From positions 1 to 9,674 of the forward strand of contig CABVBV010000077.1 in assembly GCA_902496595.1 (NCBI GenBank): 9,674 bases of DNA, given 5' to 3'. Source of the DNA: an uncultured Eubacteriales bacterium (lineage in GTDB: Bacteria > Bacillota > Clostridia > Oscillospirales > Oscillospiraceae). Both the position numbers and the translations under genes were made by a program. Position 1 is the stretch's first letter, and each line of letters starts with the position of its first letter. The notes beneath the pieces were generated by a model. It saw only the letters and a program-made list of their open reading frames with translations, did no database searches and was not told the DNA's origin. This document shows, piece by piece, positions 5,461-9,674 of this stretch.

Positions 5461-6114
5461 ATGTACAGGATACTTGTCGTGGAGGACGAGAAGCCTATAA
5501 ACGACCTCATCGAGATGAACCTGTCGGAAGCGGGCTATTCCTGTGCCTGCGCCTATGACGGGATGGAGGCGGCAAATCTGCTGGACAAGGACAGCTTTGA
5601 TCTCGTGCTTCTGGACATTATGCTGCCGAAGGTCAGCGGCTACGAGCTGCTGGACTTCATAAAGCCGCTGGGGATACCGGTTATTTTTCTGACTGCCAAG
5701 GGCACCATGGCGGACAAGGTGAAGGGCCTGCGTCTGGGTGCGGACGACTATTTGGTGAAGCCCTTCGAGATAGTCGAACTCTTGGCTCGCGTCGAGGCCG
5801 TGCTCAGGCGTTCGGGCAAGTCCCTCACGGAGATCCAGATCGACGGTCTCACGATAGACACCCGCTCGCACACGGTCGCCAAGGGCACAAAGCCCATTCC
5901 GCTGACGGCGAAGGAGTTTGAGCTGCTGCTTCTCTTCGTTCAGAACAGGAACATCGCGCTCTTCAGGGAGACGATATACGAGCGCGTCTGGGGCAGCGAG
6001 TACATGGGCGACTCGCGCACTGTCGACTTGCACGTCCAGAGGCTGAGGAAGAAGCTGCACTGGGACGACAAGATCAAGACGATATACAAGGTGGGATACC
6101 GACTTGAAATCTAG
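5461..6114 (+). CDS. OmpR/PhoB-family response regulator
   Basis: DNA-binding response regulator of 217 residues, the normal length. The receiver domain (1-117) has the acidic pair E8/D9, phospho-acceptor D52 in LLDIMLP, T78 and K100 in LVKPF. The winged-helix output domain (about 123-217) has LTAKEFELLLLF (148-159), the recognition-helix segment SRTVDLHVQRLRKKL (185-199) and the closing VGYRLE wing. All switch residues are present, so it should be phosphorylated by the kinase encoded next. The start is ATG at 5461, 8 bases after GGAGGTGA; the in-frame GTG at 5449 lies within that ribosome binding site. It is the first gene of a three-gene operon, with the kinase start overlapping its last codons. 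The upstream 11-bp-spaced repeats suggest autoregulation. The regulated process is not evident. Confidence 0.95.
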   Translation: MYRILVVEDEKPINDLIEMNLSEAGYSCACAYDGMEAANLLDKDSFDLVLLDIMLPKVSGYELLDFIKPLGIPVIFLTAKGTMADKVKGLRLGADDYLVKPFEIVELLARVEAVLRRSGKSLTEIQIDGLTIDTRSHTVAKGTKPIPLTAKEFELLLLFVQNRNIALFRETIYERVWGSEYMGDSRTVDLHVQRLRKKLHWDDKIKTIYKVGYRLEI

Positions 6115-7066
6115 GCCTCCGCGCTCGGGTTTTCCCCTGGGTCTGTTTTTGGCCTGTTCCTGCGTGATGGCCGTGGTCATATGTACCGGGGCCTGTATAG
6201 CGATAGGACGGGGCGTCAGGCTCTCGTACTCTGCCTATGCGCTGTTTCTGCTCGGCGCCTCTCCGGCGGCGGGCGCTATTGTCGCGCTCTTTTCCGCCAA
6301 AGCTCAGTCGCGGGCGGCAAGGGAGAGTTTCAAGAGGCTGCAGCGGGCCGAGGAACTTGAGGGGGAGATCAAGCTGCTGGAGGAGGCTGCGGACAGGCGC
6401 GAGGAGTTCATCGCGAGCTTCGCGCACGAACTAAAGACCCCGCTCACCGCCATCATCGGCTATGCGGATATGCTCCGATCCAGGGAAATGAGCCCCAAAA
6501 ACCGCTTCACGGCTGCGGGCTACATATTTTCCGAGGGCAAGAGGCTTGAGGCGCTCTCTCTAAAGCTGATGGAGATCATCGTTTCCGGCAAGCAGGGCAT
6601 TGAGCGCAGGAAGTTCGACGCTCCGTATTTCATCCGCGAGGTTGCAGCTGTGACAGTGCCCTCGCTGGCTTCTGATGGCATGACCCTCGATATGCGCTGG
6701 GAGCAAGGCGAAGTGGAGATCGAGCCCGACCTCTTCAAGACCCTTATGGTGAACCTCATAGACAACGCCCGCAAGGCCTCCAAGAAGGGCCAGACTGTCG
6801 AGCTATACGGCAAGAAGGAGGACGGGGGCTACGCCTTCTACGTCCGCGACCACGGCCGCGGCATGAAGAAGGAGGATCTCTCCAGGATAACAGAGCCGTT
6901 TTACATGATCGACAAGAGCCGCTCCAGGGCGCAGAACGGGGCGGGCCTCGGCCTAGCGCTATGTCAGAGGATAGCCGAGCTGCACGGAACCACGCTCGAA
7001 TATGAAAGCGAGCCCGGGGTCGGGACTACGGTGCGCGTACTGCTGAAAGGGGGCGCCAAGGAGTGA
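6104..7066 (+). CDS. Membrane sensor histidine kinase with minimal extracytoplasmic loop
   Basis: Kinase of 320 residues. Two membrane helices lie at about 9-35 and 42-65, joined by only some 7-10 residues, so there is no extracytoplasmic sensor domain. A charged, coiled-coil-like linker (about 68-103) replaces a clear HAMP domain. The HisKA domain carries FAHELKTPLTAIIGY with phospho-acceptor His108. The ATPase domain has an N-box with N217 and N221, a G1 box DHGRGM at 249-254, an F-box EPFYM at 264-268 and a G2 box GAGLGLAL at 279-286, all intact. The start is TTG at 6104, with AAGGTGGG 8 bases upstream. It overlaps the response-regulator gene by 11 bases; the next in-frame Met (22) would destroy the first helix. 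The stop overlaps the GTG of the next gene. By its short loop it falls with intramembrane-sensing kinases, which usually depend on a partner membrane protein. Confidence 0.93.
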   Translation: MKSRPPRSGFPLGLFLACSCVMAVVICTGACIAIGRGVRLSYSAYALFLLGASPAAGAIVALFSAKAQSRAARESFKRLQRAEELEGEIKLLEEAADRREEFIASFAHELKTPLTAIIGYADMLRSREMSPKNRFTAAGYIFSEGKRLEALSLKLMEIIVSGKQGIERRKFDAPYFIREVAAVTVPSLASDGMTLDMRWEQGEVEIEPDLFKTLMVNLIDNARKASKKGQTVELYGKKEDGGYAFYVRDHGRGMKKEDLSRITEPFYMIDKSRSRAQNGAGLGLALCQRIAELHGTTLEYESEPGVGTTVRVLLKGGAKE

Positions 7067-7779
7067 AAAAGCTCAATGGCAATGTTCTCGCCGCGCTGTT
7101 CACGGTCATGGTCTTCGCTCTCTGCCTTGCCGTACCTGCCGTCATGCTCGGAAAGCTGCCGGACATACTCTCCGAAACCGACCCCGTACCCACAGAACAG
7201 CTGAGCGCAGAGCGCAGGGCCGAGCTCTTCGATATGTATGACTCCGATGAGCTGACCAGGCAGGCTCTCGACGAAGAGGACATCGACAGCGACATCCTCT
7301 CCGCAGCAGTGAGGCGGGCAAGCGAGGTGGAGTCGGCTCTGGTACTGGATGCGGGCTCTCAGAGGACGCTGAGCTCCACAGGCAGGAACTACTATACTGT
7401 TTCCGACTCCGGAGATACCATACGGATACTCGAATACTACCGTGAATGGGTCGGCGACTGGAGCAACTGGTTTTTGGTCAAGCTCGACCTCGACACGCTT
7501 GATGTCTTCTACTGCTATTACAGCGCTGCCTGCGAACGGAACCTGAGTATTTACAAGGAGAACTCTAACAGCACCGGAGAAGCGCTCATGGAGCAGTTCT
7601 CCGGGGCGATAGGCATGGACGGTTATCTTGTCAGCAACGTCAGCGAGGACGGCGAGCAGTTTTCGATCTGCTTTACCGGCGGCGCAGGCGGCGATGAGCG
7701 CAGCTACGACGTACGTGCGCACGTTTACGAGGATACCGTCTCTCTGCTTGTGGATATCAAAATGGAGCTTACCGGCTGA
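7063..7779 (+). CDS. Membrane-anchored exported protein of unknown function, third gene of the two-component operon
   Basis: I do not recognise this 238-residue family. MKKLN is followed by one hydrophobic segment at about 8-29 (LAALFTVMVFALCLAVPAVM). It contains a cysteine but no lipobox, since the residue before it is Leu, so this is probably an uncleaved anchor or signal peptide. The remaining ~205 residues should lie outside the cell. They are acidic, with an Asp/Glu-rich helical stretch (about 45-90), then a mixed region with aromatic clusters (NYYTV, EYYREWVGDWSNWF, VFYCYYSAAC) suggesting a folded alpha/beta domain. The GTG start at 7063 overlaps the kinase stop (GTGA), with AAGGAG just upstream, so its translation is coupled to the kinase. 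That coupling, and the kinase's lack of an external sensor, suggest it could sense a signal or modulate the kinase as WalHI-type partners do; this is inference. No T-tract terminator follows. Confidence 0.85.
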   Translation: MKKLNGNVLAALFTVMVFALCLAVPAVMLGKLPDILSETDPVPTEQLSAERRAELFDMYDSDELTRQALDEEDIDSDILSAAVRRASEVESALVLDAGSQRTLSSTGRNYYTVSDSGDTIRILEYYREWVGDWSNWFLVKLDLDTLDVFYCYYSAACERNLSIYKENSNSTGEALMEQFSGAIGMDGYLVSNVSEDGEQFSICFTGGAGGDERSYDVRAHVYEDTVSLLVDIKMELTG

Positions 7780-7786
7780 ATGGTCG

Positions 7787-7854
7787 AGGCCCGCTTAAAA
7801 GAAACTTAATGATATATTAAGGCCCGCTCAGTTGTGCCTCGCATCGGAGCGGGC
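7787..7854 (+). repeat. Cluster of short direct and inverted repeats upstream of the lipoprotein gene
   Basis: AGGCCCGCT occurs twice in direct orientation (7787-7795 and 7820-7828), starting 33 bp apart, about three helical turns. An inverted copy, GAGCGGGC (7847-7854), pairs perfectly with GCCCGCTC (7822-7829) across a 17-nt loop. Just before it, CTTAAT (7805-7810) and ATTAAG (7816-7821) form a perfect 6-bp inverted repeat around GATAT. The GC-rich hairpin is not followed by a T tract, so it is a poor intrinsic terminator for the upstream operon. It fits an operator better, but could still affect RNA processing. Confidence 0.5.
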
Positions 7855-7860
7855 TATACT
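7832..7860 (+). promoter_or_regulatory. Candidate promoter of the lipoprotein gene
   Basis: TATACT at 7855-7860 is a one-mismatch -10. Exactly 17 bp upstream is TTGTGC (7832-7837), a -35 matching the consensus only in its first three bases. The spacer is occupied by the right arm of the GCCCGCTC/GAGCGGGC inverted repeat, which would let a bound protein control it. Predicted transcription starts near 7867, giving a leader of roughly 28 bases. Confidence 0.45.
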
Positions 7861-7894
7861 CATAATTGAAGTACTAATGTGTGGGGGTGCTGCC

Positions 7895-9674
7895 ATGAGG
7901 ACGAGGTACATTTCGCTCATGCTGGCCGCGGCGCTCATGTTGACGCTGTTTGCAGGCTGCGGCCAGCAGGAGGACGCGCAGGAGACGGGCGGCCCGCTGC
8001 TGACGGAGGACGGCAAGGCCTGGATCTCCGAGTTCAAGGGCGAGCTGGACACGAGCTATATGAGCGAGATCGCCGGCGACGGGGAGAGGTTTTACTTCTC
8101 CACCGAGGAGTACGACGAGGACGGAGGCTCGACCTGCGCGCTCTGGTTAGCCGACCCGGCGACGGGCGAGTTCAAAAAGCTCGAAGGCTACGAGGCCTCG
8201 GCGGCGCTCGAGGGCTATGCGGAGAGCTACGTCAGGGTCTCCGCCCTCTGCCCCATGCCCGAAGGCGAACTGCTGGTGTTCGAGACCGTGAGCGGCGTGA
8301 AGTTCGAGCTGCCCGAGGGCTTCGCAGGCACGGATGAGGAGAAGTACAACTACGCGGAATACGTATACGAGAGCCGTGCGCGCCGTCTGGACGACACGGG
8401 CGCGGAACTGGGCGCTGTTGACCTGGCTGCGGCGTCGGACGAGGCCCTGAGGCTCTTGGGCGGCCAGAGCGGCACGGGCAGCGGGCCGCTTATTGAAAAC
8501 GCGGCTGTCGGCCCGGACGGCAGCCTGCTGCTGGACTACAGCCAGGGCGCCCTCGTCCTGCTTGGCACGGACGGCGAGGTCAGATACAGCCAGCTGCTGG
8601 ACGGCTGGTACGGCAAACCGATACTCATGCCCGACGGGCGTGCGGGTTTCTGGGAGGAGACGATGGGCGGCAACGTCCTGCGCTGCTTCGACTTTGAAAA
8701 GCCCGGCTTCGGCGAGGACATAGATCTGCCCCTGAACGCCTACAGCCTGTACGACGGCGGAGGGGCCTACTGCGTGTGCTATGTGGACAGCTCCTGCATC
8801 TGGGGCATAAGGCCCGAGGGCGGCGAGCCGGTGCAGCTGGCCTCGCTCATAAACTGCGGCCTGGACGAGAACAGCCTGCAAGCCATGTTCATTGACGATG
8901 AGGGTAGTATTAACTGCCTGTTCTACGACAACGACGACGGCAGCGCCCAGCTCGCACGGCTGAAGCTGGTGGACGCCTCCGAGCTGCCCGAGACCACCGT
9001 GCTGCGTCTCGCCTGCTTCTATCTGAACGAGGAGATAAGGCGTGCGGTGCTCGACTTCAACCGCACGAACAGCGGCGTGAAGATTGAGGTCGCGGACTAC
9101 GCCCAGTACGTCACGGAGGACGACTACTCTGCGGGCTTGACGAAGCTGAACGTCGAGATACTCAGCGGCAATGGGCCCGACCTCTTCGCCTCGGACGGCC
9201 TTCCAATAGCGCAGTACGGCGCAAGGGGCCTGCTCTACGATATGTATGAGCTCATAGACTCCGACCCCGAACTCTCACGCGAGAGCTTTTTCGAGAATAT
9301 TTTGGATGCCTTCGCGACGGACGGCAAGCTCTATACCATCACCCCGAAGTTCCGCATAATTAGCCTCGTGGGCAACGCGGAAGTCGTGGGCGAGGAGCCG
9401 GGCTGGACGCTCGAGGAGATGCGCTCTGTCATAGAGAGCCAGCCGCAGATACAGTATGTGCTCGACGCCAGCATGAGCCGTCAGAGTATGCTCCAGCAGA
9501 TGCTCACCCTGAACCTGGGCCGGTACGTGGACTGGGAGACGGGAGAGTGCAGCTTTGACAGCGAGGACTTTGTGGAGCTTCTGGAGTTCTGCGCCTCGCT
9601 TCCGGAAGGCGGCGGTTCAGGCGGCGGCACGCCCGCGCTCGTGGCCTCGGGCAAGCAGCTGCTGGCGAGCTTCC
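7895..9674 (+). CDS. Lipoprotein: propeller-like repeat region fused to a family-1 extracellular solute-binding domain, partial (no stop in window)
   Basis: Reading from ATG at 7895 the frame is open for 593 codons to the window end. The ribosome binding site is GGGGGTG (7883-7889), 5 bases upstream. A positively charged start (MRTR) and hydrophobic stretch end in a lipobox LFAGC with Cys22, so it is a surface lipoprotein. Residues 45-365 contain about six repeats of 35-50 residues, each with a hydrophobic strand around a turn such as GPDGSLLLDY (206-215), MPDGRAGFW (245-253) or DDEGSINCLFY (334-344); this is the rhythm of a beta-propeller. From about 367 a solute-binding domain begins: VLRLACFYL, an RRAVLDFNR helix, then ILSGNGPDLF (422-431) and ATDGKLYTIT (473-482), typical of sugar-type binding proteins. 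A glycine-rich loop lies at 571-578. It lies 115 bases after the signalling operon. The ligand is unknown; any transporter genes would be beyond the window. Confidence 0.88.
   Translation, partial: MRTRYISLMLAAALMLTLFAGCGQQEDAQETGGPLLTEDGKAWISEFKGELDTSYMSEIAGDGERFYFSTEEYDEDGGSTCALWLADPATGEFKKLEGYEASAALEGYAESYVRVSALCPMPEGELLVFETVSGVKFELPEGFAGTDEEKYNYAEYVYESRARRLDDTGAELGAVDLAAASDEALRLLGGQSGTGSGPLIENAAVGPDGSLLLDYSQGALVLLGTDGEVRYSQLLDGWYGKPILMPDGRAGFWEETMGGNVLRCFDFEKPGFGEDIDLPLNAYSLYDGGGAYCVCYVDSSCIWGIRPEGGEPVQLASLINCGLDENSLQAMFIDDEGSINCLFYDNDDGSAQLARLKLVDASELPETTVLRLACFYLNEEIRRAVLDFNRTNSGVKIEVADYAQYVTEDDYSAGLTKLNVEILSGNGPDLFASDGLPIAQYGARGLLYDMYELIDSDPELSRESFFENILDAFATDGKLYTITPKFRIISLVGNAEVVGEEPGWTLEEMRSVIESQPQIQYVLDASMSRQSMLQQMLTLNLGRYVDWETGECSFDSEDFVELLEFCASLPEGGGSGGGTPALVASGKQLLASF

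Noticed and set aside
7879..8337. 152-codon frame starting GTG at 7879
   Set aside because: It is a shifted-frame shadow of the lipoprotein. Its product is low-complexity (Arg/Gly/Asp-rich), whereas the frame from 7895 gives a lipobox and a recognisable binding domain.

Overview
The window looks like a chromosomal segment of a GC-rich Firmicute, most likely a Clostridia/Oscillospiraceae-type gut anaerobe. The pointers are strong GGAGG-type ribosome binding sites, sigma-A promoters with extended -10 boxes, frequent ATA and AGG codons in a GC-rich background, a nested-hairpin intergenic repeat of a kind I associate with that group, and a large solute-binding lipoprotein. This placement is an inference from style and gene content; there is no rRNA to confirm it.

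Layout. (1) 1-1932, plus strand: the tail of a molybdate-binding protein (modA), then the permease modB and ATPase modC, which overlap by one base. A hairpin with a T tract sits between modA and modB and probably lowers expression of the membrane and ATPase parts relative to the binding protein. (2) 1944-4218, minus strand: the conserved rplU-rpmA-obgE cluster (L21, L27, ribosome-associated GTPase Obg), driven by a near-consensus promoter at 4190-4218. No Prp protease gene lies between rplU and rpmA, and L27 has no cleavable N-terminal extension. Between rpmA and obgE lie a terminator and a 132-bp palindromic repeat element. modC and obgE converge on one shared hairpin. (3) 4246-5297, plus strand: a single-gene unit with its own strong promoter and terminator, encoding an alpha/beta hydrolase of the hormone-sensitive-lipase family. 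(4) 5356-7779, plus strand: a tightly overlapped three-gene signalling operon of an OmpR-type response regulator, a histidine kinase with almost no extracytoplasmic loop, and an unrecognised membrane-anchored exported protein. An AT-rich upstream region carries phased GCAA-type repeats, including an exact 7-bp repeat at 11-bp spacing, overlapping the likely promoter. (5) 7780-9674, plus strand: a short regulatory region full of inverted repeats, then a lipoprotein that joins an N-terminal propeller-like repeat region to a family-1 solute-binding domain. It stays open to the end of the window.

Most genes are housekeeping or transport. The parts most worth a second look are the sensor-poor kinase with its exported partner, the phased repeats at that operon's promoter, the propeller/solute-binding fusion immediately downstream, the palindromic element inside the ribosomal protein-Obg cluster, and the L27 without extension or protease gene. 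I saw no CRISPR array, tRNA, rRNA, transposase or phage gene.
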